Shown here in pieces: positions 7,323-16,725 of a stretch of 64,000 nucleotides of DNA (position 1 is the stretch's first letter; every line of letters begins with the position of its first letter). A program made the translations under genes and the position numbers. Below the pieces are notes generated by a model. The model had not been told where the DNA came from. It did no database searches and worked only from the letters and a program-made list of their open reading frames with translations. Source of the DNA: Clostridiales bacterium. Lineage in GTDB: Bacteria; Bacillota; Sulfobacillia; RBS10-35. The stretch covers positions 124,001-188,000 of the forward strand of contig JAHHQG010000026.1 in assembly GCA_018729555.1 (NCBI GenBank). The letters run 5' to 3'.

Positions 7323-9998
7323 ATGCGCTGGAAGACCCTCCGCCTCCGCCGCTTCGGCTCTTTGAAAGACCTGGAGCAGGACCTGGCCCCTTGGACCGTC
7401 ATCTTAGGGCCCAACGAGGCGGGAAAGACGACCCTCCGCCACGCCCTTTCGACCCTCCTGCTGGGATTTCGCCAGCGGAAGGATTACCCTTGGAACCCCT
7501 GGGACGGGGGAGAACCCCATCTGGAAGGGGTTCTCGAGACGGGAGAAGGCTCCTTGACCGTGGTGCGGCGCCTCCTCTCCCAGCCCAAAGGCCACCTCCT
7601 GGACGCCCGGGGAAAGCGCCACGAGCTGGGGAACCGACCGCTTCCCTTCGTCCCTTCCCCCCTGGATCAACTCTACGAACCCGTCTACACCCTGACGGCC
7701 GCCAACCTCGGCATGCTGAAGGAAGATCTCTGGCACCCGGTGGAGGAGGCCCTCATGGGGCCGGCCCAGGGGCAGCTTCTCCCCGTGGGGAAGGTCCTTT
7801 CCGCCATCCGTGAGGAGCACGAAGCCCTGTGGCACCAGGATCGGCGGAAGGGAAGCGTGTCCCGCCGCCTGGAGGAGGAGCGGGCCCGCCTCTACCAGGA
7901 TCTCCAGCAGGCCCGGGAGCGGGAAGAAGCTCTCTTCCGGCTGGAAGACGAGCTGAGCCGCCTGGAGGAGCGCATCCAGGAGGTGGAGGCGGAGTTCCGG
8001 CGGGAGGAGCAGCGGGAGAAGGAGCGGATCCGCCTGGAGGACCTGGGCCGGCGCCTGGAGCTCTTCCGGAAAAAGGCCGCGGAGGCCGGCCCTTACGAGC
8101 ATCTGGCGGTTCTCCCTCCCGATCCCCGGCCGGTTTACGAGGCCCTTTTGCAAAAGGAAGAAGATCTCGAGGAGCGGTGCCGGGAAAAAGAGAGGCAGCT
8201 GGAGGAGCTGGAGGCCGAAGCCGCCCTTTCCCCCTTTGAGAAGGGCATCTGGGAGCTTCGGGAAGACCTGGCCCGGGCTCTTTCGGCCTTGGAGACCCTC
8301 CGCCGCCACCGGGCGGAGCTGGAAGACCTGGAGCCCCGCCTCGCCCGGGTGGAGGGGGAGCTGAAGCGGGCGGCCCATCGGCTCTTCCAGGAGCCGGCGG
8401 TGGAGGATGCTCCTCCCCTCCTCTCCCCGGAGGGGGAAGGCCTCTTCCGCCGGTGGCTGGCAGCCCGGGAGGAGCACCGGGCGGCGGAAGAGAGGCTCCG
8501 GGAGGAAGAGGACCGGGAGGCCCGCCGGCAGCGGGAAGGAGCCGCCTTAAGGCCCCTGGGGTTCCTCGGCCTGGCCTTCCTCGTCGCAGGTCTTCTTCTC
8601 GCCCTCATGGGCCAGACGGGCGGCCTCTTTATGGCGGGAGGGGGCCTTCTTACCCTCTTCCTCTGGGCCATTTTGCGAGGACGAGGCCTCCCCGACCCCT
8701 ACCTCACCCGGTGGCGGGAGGCGGAAGAAAGGGCCCGGGAGGAGGAACGGCGGGCCTTTCAGGAGCTTTCCTCGCGGCTCGCCCCCCTGACCCTGGCCCC
8801 ATCTCTCGTAGAAACCCTCTCGGCCGACGAGCTGGAGAACCGCTGGAATGACCTGCGGAGCCTTCTTGCGGAGCGGGAAGAGCTCTTGCAAGAGCGGAAG
8901 CGGCGGGAAGACGCGGTGCAGCAGGAGGAAGCCTACCTGCAAAGGCTCTGGGCTCAGCTCCCCTCGCCCCCGGATCACCTGAGCTACCATCAGCTTCCCG
9001 ACATCTTCCACCCGGCGGTGGAAAGGGCCCGAAGGGCGGAAGCGTCCCGTTTGAAGAAAGAGGAGGTCTTGCGGGAATGGCAAGAGCTCCAGGCCAGGCG
9101 GCAGGCGGTGCGGGAAAAGAGGGAGGAGCTGGAGGCGCGCTTAAAGGCCCTCGCCCCCGAACCTCGGGCGGCCCTTGCGGAGGCGGAGCGCCGGATCGAG
9201 GCTTTTCGGGAGGCGGAGATGCTGCGCCGCCAGCTGGAAGAGGAGGGCGAGACCCTGCAAGCTTTGGAAGAGGCGGTGGAGAGAGCTCGGCGCGAGGGCC
9301 TTTTCCAGGCCGACGGGAGCCGGAGGGAGGCCCTTTTGGCCGAGCGGCAGCAGCTTCAGGAAGAGAAGGAAGCCCTTCTCTCCCGACGGGGAGAGCTGAT
9401 GCAAGGACCGACCCCTTCCCTTTTGCTGGGGGAGATCCAGGAGAGGGAAGAGGAGCTTCAGCGAGTCCGGCGGCGCCGCGATCGCCTCTTCCTCATGCAA
9501 CGGATCCTCGAAGAAGGAAAGCGGCGCTTTCGGGAGAAGTACCAGCCCGAAACCCTGCGCCTGGCGTCTCGTTACCTGGAGGCTTTCACCCAGGGGCGGT
9601 ACCGGCGCCTCTTCGTGGACGAAGACGACGGGCCCCCCGGTTTTGCCGACGACGGCCGGGTGAGCCGCCAAGGCCCCCAGCTCATGGTGGAAGGGGACGA
9701 TGGCGTTCTACCGGCCGCCTTTCCCCTGAGCCAGGGGACCCTCCACCAGATTTACCTGGCCCTCCGCTTAGGTCTCCTCTCCCACCTGGAAGGAGGGGGC
9801 GAACCCCTCCCCCTCCTCCTGGATGAGACCTTCGTCCACTTCGATCCTGGACGGCGCCAGGCGGCGTGGGAGGTGCTGAAGGACCTCTCCCGGGACCGCC
9901 AGATCCTCTACTTCACCTGCCACCCCTCCATGGCAGCGGAAGCGGAAGAAAAAGGCGCGCAGGTCATGGAGCTGCCCGGACTGCAAACCAGGCGGTGA
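7323..9998 (+). CDS. yhaN: YhaN-type SMC-like AAA ATPase
   Basis: An 891-residue Rad50/SbcC-like ATPase. Walker A GPNEAGKTT is at residues 29-37. Long glutamate/arginine-rich coiled coils surround a central pair of membrane segments at about residues 412-452, a hallmark of the YhaN family. The C-terminal signature (FPLSQGTLHQIYLALRLG) and Walker B/D-loop LPLLLDETFVHFDPG complete the split ATPase head. The ATG at 7323 fits the yhaO stop; the longer open frame from 7215 overlaps yhaO and is rejected. The 3' end overlaps the convergent aminotransferase gene by 35 bases. Confidence 0.87.
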   Translation: MRWKTLRLRRFGSLKDLEQDLAPWTVILGPNEAGKTTLRHALSTLLLGFRQRKDYPWNPWDGGEPHLEGVLETGEGSLTVVRRLLSQPKGHLLDARGKRHELGNRPLPFVPSPLDQLYEPVYTLTAANLGMLKEDLWHPVEEALMGPAQGQLLPVGKVLSAIREEHEALWHQDRRKGSVSRRLEEERARLYQDLQQAREREEALFRLEDELSRLEERIQEVEAEFRREEQREKERIRLEDLGRRLELFRKKAAEAGPYEHLAVLPPDPRPVYEALLQKEEDLEERCREKERQLEELEAEAALSPFEKGIWELREDLARALSALETLRRHRAELEDLEPRLARVEGELKRAAHRLFQEPAVEDAPPLLSPEGEGLFRRWLAAREEHRAAEERLREEEDREARRQREGAALRPLGFLGLAFLVAGLLLALMGQTGGLFMAGGGLLTLFLWAILRGRGLPDPYLTRWREAEERAREEERRAFQELSSRLAPLTLAPSLVETLSADELENRWNDLRSLLAEREELLQERKRREDAVQQEEAYLQRLWAQLPSPPDHLSYHQLPDIFHPAVERARRAEASRLKKEEVLREWQELQARRQAVREKREELEARLKALAPEPRAALAEAERRIEAFREAEMLRRQLEEEGETLQALEEAVERARREGLFQADGSRREALLAERQQLQEEKEALLSRRGELMQGPTPSLLLGEIQEREEELQRVRRRRDRLFLMQRILEEGKRRFREKYQPETLRLASRYLEAFTQGRYRRLFVDEDDGPPGFADDGRVSRQGPQLMVEGDDGVLPAAFPLSQGTLHQIYLALRLGLLSHLEGGGEPLPLLLDETFVHFDPGRRQAAWEVLKDLSRDRQILYFTCHPSMAAEAEEKGAQVMELPGLQTRR

Positions 9999-11151
9999 GG
10001 CGCTCCATCCCTTTTTCCAGCTCCTTTTCCGAGGCAGCGTAGCTGATGCGCCAGTAGCCCGGCCAGCCAAAGGCTTCCCCCGGCACCACCGCCACCCCTT
10101 GGTCCTCCAGGAGCTCTTCCGCCAGCTGGGCGCTGGTGGTCCCCTCAAGGTAAGGACCCAGGCCCACGAAGAAGTAAAAGGCCCCCTCGGGGCGATGGAC
10201 CTTCAACCCCGGGATGGCGGCGAGGGCGGGGTAGAGGAGATCCCTCCGCCTCTGAAAGGCCGCTGCCATGGCCTTCACCGGCCGAATACCCCCCCTTAGG
10301 GCTCCTTCCGCCGCCCTCTGGCTGATGGCGGAGGGGGCGGAGGTGAGGTGGCTCTGCCACCCGGCGATCCCCCGGATGATGGCTTTTCGGGGCGAGGCCA
10401 CATACCCGATGCGCCAGCCCGTCATGGCGTAGGCTTTGGACACCCCGTTCACCACGATGGTCCGCTGGAAGGCGTCGTCATCCAGGCTGGCAGGGCTGAC
10501 GGCCATCCGGCCGTCATAGGCGATGTGCTCGTAAATTTCGTCGGAGAGGACCCAGAGGTTGTGGTGCCGGGCCAGCTCCATCAGGGCCTGGAGCTCTTCC
10601 CGGGTGTAGAGGGCACCCGTGGGGTTGTTGGGGCTGTTGAGGACGAGGATCTTGGTCCTCTGGGTGATGGCCCGGGCCACCCGATGGGGGTCGGGGTGAA
10701 ACCCCTTTTCCTCCAGGGTGGGGACTTCCACAGGGATGCCGCCCGCCAGGAGGACCTGCTCCCGGTAGCTCACCCAGTAGGGGGAGAGGAGGATCACCTC
10801 GTCGCCGGGGTCCAGGAGGGTGAAAAAGACCTGGGCCAGGGCCTGCTTGGCGCCGTTGCTGACGACGATATCCTCGGGGTCGTAGATGAGGCCGTTTTCC
10901 CGCCGGAGCTTTTCGGCGACGGCTTCCCTTAGGCGACGATCTCCTTTCCCTTCGGTGTAATGGGTAAAACCTTCCCGGATGGCCTCCACGGCAGCTTCTT
11001 CGGCGGCCGGCACCGTCCGGAAATCGGGTTCCCCTGCCGTGAGGTTGACGATATCCCTTCCCTCGGCTTGAAGACGCCGGGCCTTTTGGTCCAGAGCCAA
11101 GGTGGCCGAGGGCGAAAGCCTTTGGGTCCGCTGGGAAAGCTGGATGTCCAT
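9964..11151 (-). CDS. Class I/II PLP aminotransferase, aspartate type
   Basis: A 395-residue fold-type I aminotransferase of the I-gamma (thermophile/Bacillus AspC-PatA) group. Visible features are LTAGEPDF near residue 37, NSPNNPTG near 172, SDEIYEH near 203, the PLP lysine K239 in NGVSKAYAMTGWRIGY, and a C-terminal arginine motif YWRISYA. Aspartate or a branched/aromatic amino acid is the likely donor; specificity is not resolved. The gene is read toward yhaN and diverges from the carboxypeptidase gene, with which it shares a 114-base intergenic region containing the palindrome GTGTACAC. Confidence 0.88.
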   Translation of the reverse strand: MDIQLSQRTQRLSPSATLALDQKARRLQAEGRDIVNLTAGEPDFRTVPAAEEAAVEAIREGFTHYTEGKGDRRLREAVAEKLRRENGLIYDPEDIVVSNGAKQALAQVFFTLLDPGDEVILLSPYWVSYREQVLLAGGIPVEVPTLEEKGFHPDPHRVARAITQRTKILVLNSPNNPTGALYTREELQALMELARHHNLWVLSDEIYEHIAYDGRMAVSPASLDDDAFQRTIVVNGVSKAYAMTGWRIGYVASPRKAIIRGIAGWQSHLTSAPSAISQRAAEGALRGGIRPVKAMAAAFQRRRDLLYPALAAIPGLKVHRPEGAFYFFVGLGPYLEGTTSAQLAEELLEDQGVAVVPGEAFGWPGYWRISYAASEKELEKGMERLTAWFAVRAAP

Positions 11152-11265
11152 AATCTAAGTGTACACGAGGAAAGCCGGCTTTATCCCTCCACAAGGAGGA
11201 TTCCTTTCCTCAAAGGCGAAAGGGCAAAAGGGCCGGGAACACTGAAGATAGAATAGGAGGAATCT

Positions 11266-12762
11266 ATGGAAGCTTCCTTTCAGAAACTTCTCGCCATCAG
11301 CAGAGAACTGGCCCTTCTGGGCTATGCCCAGGGGGTGCTGGGCTGGGATGAGCAGGTGAACATGCCGCCCACGGGAGCTCCTGCCCGGGCGGAAGCCGGC
11401 GCCTACCTGGCCCAAAAGGCCCATGAGATCCTCAGCTCACCCCAGGTAGGGGAGCTTTTGGAGAAGCTCTCGGGTTGGGAAAAAGCCCGCGATCCCCATT
11501 CCTTTGAGGGAGCATGCATCCGCCGCATGCGGCGGAACTACGAAAAGGCCGTCAAGATTCCCGCCGACCTGGTGGCGGAGATGTCCCGGGCCAGCTCGGA
11601 AGGTTTCCAGACGTGGCTGGCGGCCCGCCAGGAACAATCCTTCCGCCTCTTCGCACCCAAGCTGGAGCGCCTGGTGGATCTGCAGCGGCAGGCGGCCCAA
11701 GCCCTGGGCTTCCGGAGCGAACCCTACGATGCCCTCCTGGACCTCTTCGAGGAAGGGACCTATGCCGCCCTGGTGGAGGAGGTATGTCAAAAGCTGGAAG
11801 AAGGCCTCATGCCCCTGGTGCACGAGGTGGCTCAGCGCCTCGATCGGGTGGACGACAGCTTTTTGCGGGGCTCCTTTTCCAAGGAGGCCCAGTGGCAGCT
11901 CAACCTGGAGGCCCTCGATTTCATCGGGTTTGACCGCCAGAAGGGCCGGTTGGATCAATCGGCCCATCCCTTCACCAGCGGCTTTTATCCCGGCGATGTC
12001 CGCCTCACCACCCGCTTCGGGGATAGCCTCACCAGCGCCCTCTTCAGCACTCTTCATGAGGGGGGCCACGGCCTCTACGAGCAGGGGCTTCCCGAAGCAT
12101 GGTGGGGGACGCCGGTGGGAGAAGCTGCATCCCTGGGGATGCATGAATCCCAGTCCCGGTTGTGGGAGAACGTGGTGGGCCGCAGCCGCCCCTTCTGGGA
12201 GAGGTTCTACCCCCGGGTGATCCATTACTTCCCGGAGCTGAAGGACCGTTCGGTGGAAGACTTTTACCGGGCCGTCAACCGGGTGGAGATGAGCCTCATC
12301 CGGGTGGAGGCCGATGAGCTCACCTACAACCTCCACATCTTCCTGCGCTTCCGGCTGGAGCGCCAGATGATCAACGGCCAGCTGGAAGTGAAGGACCTCC
12401 CGGAGGTGTGGAACGAGGCGGTGAAGGCGACGTGGGGCCGGCCCCCCGCCCACGACGGGGAAGGCGTTCTCCAGGACGTCCACTGGTCGGGGACCAGCAT
12501 GGGGTATTTCCCGTCCTACACCTTCGGGAACATCTATTCCCTTCAGCTGGTGGAAGCGGCCCGCAAAGACGAGGAAGTGGCCCGGGGCATGGACGAAGGG
12601 AACTTCCAGCCCCTGGGCCGGTGGATGCGGGAGCACATCCACCAGAAGGCGGGCCTCTATTCGGGTTTGGAGCTTTTGGAAAAGGTCACCGGCCGCGGTC
12701 CCGATCCCCAGCCGTACCTGGCCTACCTGCGGGCAAAATACCAGGAGATCTACGGCTTCTGA
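11266..12762 (+). CDS. M32 family metallocarboxypeptidase (Taq type)
   Basis: A 498-residue protein matching thermostable carboxypeptidase Taq/BsuCP in length. The zinc motif HEGGH is at residues 264-268, and the downstream GMHESQSRLWEN supplies the third ligand region (HES). The C-terminal family motif SGTSMGYFPSYTFGNIYS is also present. It removes C-terminal residues from peptides in the cytoplasm. ATG follows AGGAGG with five bases spacing. No operon partner; it is convergent with a spore protein gene. Confidence 0.92.
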   Translation: MEASFQKLLAISRELALLGYAQGVLGWDEQVNMPPTGAPARAEAGAYLAQKAHEILSSPQVGELLEKLSGWEKARDPHSFEGACIRRMRRNYEKAVKIPADLVAEMSRASSEGFQTWLAARQEQSFRLFAPKLERLVDLQRQAAQALGFRSEPYDALLDLFEEGTYAALVEEVCQKLEEGLMPLVHEVAQRLDRVDDSFLRGSFSKEAQWQLNLEALDFIGFDRQKGRLDQSAHPFTSGFYPGDVRLTTRFGDSLTSALFSTLHEGGHGLYEQGLPEAWWGTPVGEAASLGMHESQSRLWENVVGRSRPFWERFYPRVIHYFPELKDRSVEDFYRAVNRVEMSLIRVEADELTYNLHIFLRFRLERQMINGQLEVKDLPEVWNEAVKATWGRPPAHDGEGVLQDVHWSGTSMGYFPSYTFGNIYSLQLVEAARKDEEVARGMDEGNFQPLGRWMREHIHQKAGLYSGLELLEKVTGRGPDPQPYLAYLRAKYQEIYGF

Positions 12763-12778
12763 CAAAAGACGGGGAGGG

Positions 12779-12806
12779 AAAAGAGGGGCAGCCGGAGCTG
12801 CCCCTC
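12779..12806 (-). terminator. Terminator of the spore protein gene
   Basis: A perfect 10-bp stem, GAGGGGCAGC at 12783-12792 with GCTGCCCCTC at 12797-12806, has a 4-base loop. On the minus strand it is followed by four T residues, directly after the SASP stop codon. On the plus strand no T run follows, so it is assigned to the minus-strand gene, though it may also slow transcription from the carboxypeptidase gene. Confidence 0.7.
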
Positions 12807-12810
12807 CCCC

Positions 12811-13128
12811 TCAGATCCGCCGGCCCCGAGCCATCTCCTCCTGGGCGTAGCGGATCATCCGGCGGACCATCTGGCCTCCGATGTGGCCGCCCAGCTGGCC
12901 GGCTTCCCGGGAAGTCAGGTGACCGTTGTACCCTCGTTGGAGAGGGATCCCCAGCTCCTGGGCCAGCTCGAACTTCCACTCTTCATAGGCCGCCTGGGCG
13001 GAGGCGAAGGCGGTTTCCCGGCCTTCGAGCCCCGGAGCCAGCTCCTCGGATGTTTCGAAGGGAGGAACATCCTTCCCGAGGAGCTCGGCCGTCACCCGGT
13101 ATTTGAGGGCACGAAGCGCCTTCTCCAT
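12811..13128 (-). CDS. Alpha/beta-type small acid-soluble spore protein
   Basis: A 105-residue protein whose second half (from about residue 51) matches the DNA-binding alpha/beta SASP domain: WKFELAQELGIPL, then GQLGGHIGGQMVRRMIRYAQEEM. These proteins coat and protect spore DNA and are cut by the GPR protease at a site equivalent to FE-LA here. Unusual points are an N-terminal extension of about 50 residues and the segment QRGYNGHLTSREA between the two conserved blocks. A GGAGGTG ribosome site precedes the ATG. This is the best single marker that the organism sporulates. Confidence 0.8.
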   Translation of the reverse strand: MEKALRALKYRVTAELLGKDVPPFETSEELAPGLEGRETAFASAQAAYEEWKFELAQELGIPLQRGYNGHLTSREAGQLGGHIGGQMVRRMIRYAQEEMARGRRI

Positions 13129-13243
13129 CGTCCATCACCTCCGCTTTTAGGTTTCCTCCCGGCGCTTTCTCCACTCAGGCAATGGGAGGCGAAGCAGGCC
13201 CTCGGCAAGAAAGGGCGAAAGATTGTGCCAGGAGGGATGGGTC

Positions 13244-14224
13244 ATGGAGCGGTTTCCAGCTTTTATGATGGACGAGCGTTACCAGGTGGGCTGGAAGGAG
13301 ATCACCGACGAAGATCTTCCCCCCGGCGACGTCACCATCCGCGTGAAATGGTCCAGCATCAACTACAAGGACGGCCTGGCCACCCGGAAGGAGAGCCGGG
13401 TGGTGCGCAAGGTGCCCACCATTTTGGGCATCGACCTGGCGGGGAAGGTGGTGGAATCCTCGGATCCGGAGCTTCCCCCCGGCCTGGAGGTCATCGCCAC
13501 GGGCTACGACCTGGGGACGGGAGGACCCGGGGGCTACACCCAAAGGGTGCGCCTCCCCCGGGAGTGGGTCCTCCCCCTACCCCGAGGCTTAAGCCTCCGG
13601 GAAGCCATGATCCTCGGCACGGCGGGCTTTACCGCGGCCCTCGCCATCCATCGGATGGAGCAAAACGGCCTCCGGCCCGATGGAGGCCCTGTCCTGGTGA
13701 CGGGGGCCAGCGGCGGCGTGGGGTCCCTGGCGGTGGACATGCTGGCAGGCCTGGGGTACACCGTCGAGGCCAGCTCGGGGGACCCGGAGGCAGAAGGGTA
13801 CCTGCGGCGCCTGGGGGCGGCCCAGATCCTCCCGCGGGAGGAAGTCACGCGCCCCCAGCGGCCCTTGGAGTCGGGCCGCTGGCAAGGCGCCATCGATCCC
13901 GTCGGAGGGCCTGTCCTTCCCTCCATCCTGCCCCGCATCCGGCCGGGGGGAAGTGTGGGCCTCATGGGGAACCGGGGCGGTGCCGAGTTCACCACCACCG
14001 TCTTCCCCTTCATCCTGCGGGGGGTCTCCCTTCTGGGGATCGATTCCGCCTATTGCCCCCGGCCCCTGCGGGAAGAGGTGTGGAGCCGCCTGGGAAAGGA
14101 CCTGAAGCCCCGCCATTTGGAGCTCTTGGTGACGCGGGAGCTTTCCCGGGATGAGCTGGAAGAAGGCCTTCAGACCATCCTGGAGGGGAAGATCCGGGGG
14201 CGCTGGATCGTCCGCCTGGATTAG
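13244..14224 (+). CDS. MDR-family quinone/acrylyl-CoA-type oxidoreductase (YhdH/YhfP-like)
   Basis: A 326-residue zinc-independent medium-chain dehydrogenase. Recognisable parts are SSINYKDGLA near residue 43, GIDLAGKVVES, the NADPH-binding GASGGVGSLAVDMLAGLGY and the IDPVGGP segment, as in YhdH/AcuI acrylyl-CoA reductases. The start is ATG at 13244, seven bases after AGGAGGG; an in-frame TTG at 13223 precedes that ribosome site and is rejected. NADPH-dependent reduction of an enoyl substrate is inferred. The stop overlaps the convergent membrane protein gene by four bases. Confidence 0.85.
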   Translation: MERFPAFMMDERYQVGWKEITDEDLPPGDVTIRVKWSSINYKDGLATRKESRVVRKVPTILGIDLAGKVVESSDPELPPGLEVIATGYDLGTGGPGGYTQRVRLPREWVLPLPRGLSLREAMILGTAGFTAALAIHRMEQNGLRPDGGPVLVTGASGGVGSLAVDMLAGLGYTVEASSGDPEAEGYLRRLGAAQILPREEVTRPQRPLESGRWQGAIDPVGGPVLPSILPRIRPGGSVGLMGNRGGAEFTTTVFPFILRGVSLLGIDSAYCPRPLREEVWSRLGKDLKPRHLELLVTRELSRDELEEGLQTILEGKIRGRWIVRLD

Positions 14225-15081
14225 GACCGGGGCGGGCGGGGCTGGGGCCATCCGCTCAAAAGGGCGGCGAACTCCGCCCCGTAGAGGTAAATGACGGAGG
14301 CCAGATACATCCAAAAGGCGACGACGATGACGGAGGCCAGAGCCCCGTAGATCAGCTGGTAGCGCCCGAAGGTGGAAACGTACCAGGCGAAGCCAAAACG
14401 CACCACCTGGAGGAGGGCCGTCACGAAGAAGGACGAGAGGAGGACGGGCCCCCAGGGCGGGAGGGTCCCCGGCAAAAGCCGGTAGCTGAGGGCGATGAGG
14501 ATCAGGGTGGCTAGGGGAAAGGCCACGGAGGAGAGCAGGGAGAGGAGCTCCGCCAGCCACCCCAAGGCGGGGAGGGACGAGAGGCTTCGGGCCAGGGCTG
14601 CCGCCAGGGCGGCGGCTGTCAGGGACCCGAGGACGATGAGACCTGCCACGATAACCATGGCCATGCCCAAAAGCTTTTGCAGCCAGTACTGGGGGCGGAG
14701 GGGGGCTTCCCAGATCTGGTTCAAGGTGACGGTGAGGACGGAAAAGACGTTGGAGGCCACCCAGAAGACCCCCACCAGACCTGTGATGCCGCTGGCGGCC
14801 CGGGCGCTCACCAGCTGCTGGAGGTTCTTTCGCACCAAGTCTTCGGCGGCCGGGAGGTACTCCCGCACCACCCCCAGAAGGGCGCCCTCGGCGTTCCAGG
14901 AGGGGAGCAGGTAACCTGCGGCGCTCACCAGGAGGAGGAGCAGGGGGAAGAGGGAAAAAAGGGCGTAGAAGGCGAGGGCCGCCGCCAGGAGGGACGTATT
15001 GTGGCGCCCCGACTGGGCGATGAGATCCCGCACCAGGCGGGGGCCGATGTGCCAGATGGTCAGGCGGGAAACGTCCTTCAT
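14221..15081 (-). CDS. YihY/BrkB family inner membrane protein
   Basis: A 286-residue protein with six predicted membrane segments. Family features include AAALAFYALFSLFPLLLLL near residue 33, GVFWVASNVFSVLT and the C-terminal YLASVIYLYGAEFAAL. The YihY/BrkB family was once thought to be RNase BN; its function remains unclear, and transport or envelope roles are proposed. The gene stands directly downstream of the XRE-cupin regulator gene on the same strand (seven bases apart), so both are probably cotranscribed. Confidence 0.87.
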   Translation of the reverse strand: MKDVSRLTIWHIGPRLVRDLIAQSGRHNTSLLAAALAFYALFSLFPLLLLLVSAAGYLLPSWNAEGALLGVVREYLPAAEDLVRKNLQQLVSARAASGITGLVGVFWVASNVFSVLTVTLNQIWEAPLRPQYWLQKLLGMAMVIVAGLIVLGSLTAAALAAALARSLSSLPALGWLAELLSLLSSVAFPLATLILIALSYRLLPGTLPPWGPVLLSSFFVTALLQVVRFGFAWYVSTFGRYQLIYGALASVIVVAFWMYLASVIYLYGAEFAALLSGWPQPRPPRS

Positions 15082-15088
15082 ACCCCTC

Positions 15089-15670
15089 CTAGAATAAGGG
15101 GGGTGTCACGGCGAAGATGACCCGCACCGTGTCCTTACCGGGGTTGACCCACCGGTGGCGGGAGTAGGGCGGGATGAAGACGCTGTCGCCATCCTGGAGC
15201 TCGAAAACGGTGTCTTCCAGGTGAAGCTCTACCGGGCCGCCTTCCACCAAGGCGCACTCTTCCCCGCCGTGGCTCATGGGCTCCGGAACGGATGACGCGC
15301 CGGGCTGGAGGATCATGATGGCGAACTCGATCTGGCGCTGGAGGCGAGGCGAGAGGAGCTCGTAGACGACGTCGGATTCGGGAGAGGTGAGGCGGCGCCG
15401 TTCATGTTTCCGCACGATCTGCTGCTCCGGGCTGATGCTTTCGCCAAAGAAGACGGTGACGGGGACATCCAAGGCATTGGCGATGTTCCGCAGCGTCTTC
15501 AGGGATGGGTTGGCGATCCCCCGTTCGATCTGGCTCAGAAGGGAAGGCGTTACGCCGGCGGCGCTGGCCAGCTGCCTCAGGTTAAAGCGCCGCTTGAGCC
15601 TTTCTGTGCGGATTTTCATCCCCAAGCTCAAGGCTTCGGCAGACTGGGATTCAGGGTTGCTGGTGGCCAT
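15089..15670 (-). CDS. XRE-family regulator with cupin domain
   Basis: A 193-residue protein with an N-terminal helix-turn-helix (LRQLASAAGVTPSLLSQIERG) and a C-terminal cupin domain (MSHGGEECALVEGGPVELHLED, then DSVFIPPYSRHRWVNPG). This is the HipB/PuuR-like architecture in which the cupin senses a small ligand. The chosen ATG lies six bases after AAGGAGGG; a longer open frame to 15844 would run through the divergent gene and is rejected. It shares a 160-base control region with the UPF0173 gene and is followed by the YihY gene. Confidence 0.87.
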   Translation of the reverse strand: MATSNPESQSAEALSLGMKIRTERLKRRFNLRQLASAAGVTPSLLSQIERGIANPSLKTLRNIANALDVPVTVFFGESISPEQQIVRKHERRRLTSPESDVVYELLSPRLQRQIEFAIMILQPGASSVPEPMSHGGEECALVEGGPVELHLEDTVFELQDGDSVFIPPYSRHRWVNPGKDTVRVIFAVTPPLF

Positions 15671-15830
15671 CAAAATCCCTCCTTGCGGCGGGGAGTCCCC
15701 CTGCCTTTTGTAAAAGTTTATGCAATTGGCCCGTATATCATTGGCTGCAGGGTCCTTAAATTCCTGGTGGATCGCCAGCAGGGATTTGGCCCAGTCAAAC
15801 AGTATAGTAACCCAGATGGAGGTGTGCAGC

Positions 15831-16508
15831 ATGTCTTTACACATCCGCTATGTCGGCCACGCCACCTTTGAGCTATGGGAAGACGGCGGCCTTTCGGTGG
15901 TCATCGACCCCTTCTACACCGGCAACCCCAGGGCTCATGGCCAGGCCCCCGAGAAGGTGGATTACGTCCTCCTCACCCATGATCACGCCGACCACGTGGG
16001 GGACATGCCGTCTCTTGTCAAGAAGGGCGCCAAGCTTCTCACCCAGCCCGAGACGGCCGCCCGGTACCAGAGGGAAGCCAGCCTCCCCCAAGATCGCCTT
16101 ATCGGCATGAACATCGGGGGCACTTACCAGCTGGCGGAAGGCATCCGGGCTACCATGATCCCGGCTCTCCACACCTCTGAAACCGGAGCTCCTTCGGGTT
16201 ACCGCATCCACTGGAAAGGGATCACCCTCATGCACCTGGGGGATACCGGCTACTTCAGCGATCTCGCCTATTGGGCCGGCGATGGCGTGGACCTGGCTTT
16301 GGTGCCCATCGGCGATCACTTCACCATGGGTCCCCAGCAGGCGGCCAAGGCGGTGGCCCTTATCAAGCCCAAGAAGGTCATCCCCATGCACTACGCCACG
16401 TTCCCCATCCTCATCCAGGATCCCAAGCCCTTTGTGGAAGCCGTAGAGAAGGAAGCACCTCAGACGGAGGTGGCGGTCCTCTCTCCTGGCGATGAAATCA
16501 CCCTTTAG
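15831..16508 (+). CDS. UPF0173 metal-dependent hydrolase (beta-lactamase fold)
   Basis: A 225-residue protein of the YtkL/UPF0173 family of metallo-beta-lactamase-fold hydrolases. Metal ligands are visible in THDHADH (H50, H52, D54, H55), MHLGDTGYF and the late MHYATFP, with the family start IRYVGHATF. Substrate is unknown. ATG at 15831 lies six bases after GGAGGTG; a longer frame from 15720 has no ribosome site. It is transcribed divergently from the XRE-cupin gene and ends in an intrinsic terminator. Confidence 0.87.
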   Translation: MSLHIRYVGHATFELWEDGGLSVVIDPFYTGNPRAHGQAPEKVDYVLLTHDHADHVGDMPSLVKKGAKLLTQPETAARYQREASLPQDRLIGMNIGGTYQLAEGIRATMIPALHTSETGAPSGYRIHWKGITLMHLGDTGYFSDLAYWAGDGVDLALVPIGDHFTMGPQQAAKAVALIKPKKVIPMHYATFPILIQDPKPFVEAVEKEAPQTEVAVLSPGDEITL

Positions 16509-16548
16509 GCCTGAAAAAGAGCTTCTAGGGGCGAGGCGAGGGAGAATC

Positions 16549-16590
16549 AAGAGGCTATGCCGGCCATCCACGGCAAAGTTGCCTCTTTTT
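16549..16590 (+). terminator. Terminator after the UPF0173 gene
   Basis: The stem AAGAGGC (16549-16555) with GCCTCTT (16581-16587), with inner pairing TGCC/GGCA, ends in a run of T (16586-16590). It lies 40 bases after the stop codon and separates this gene from flagellin. Confidence 0.75.
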
Positions 16591-16725
16591 CTCCCCCTTC
16601 CTCCGGTTTTCTCCCTCGTTCATTCCTACGACCCCTTCCATCCCCTTCGATAACAGGATTGAGGCGGACGACAGCTGCTGGCGCCCGGCTGTTGCCGCAC
16701 TATCAGCCAAGAAGGAGGATGAAGG

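Noticed and set aside
11156-11184. Palindromes GTGTACAC and AAAGCCGGCTTT as a regulator site
   Set aside because: Short palindromes by themselves are expected by chance in GC-rich DNA; no second copy or known regulator match.
16640-16660. Sigma-D promoter before flagellin
   Set aside because: TTCGATAA resembles the -10, but no TAAA-type -35 lies at the right distance.
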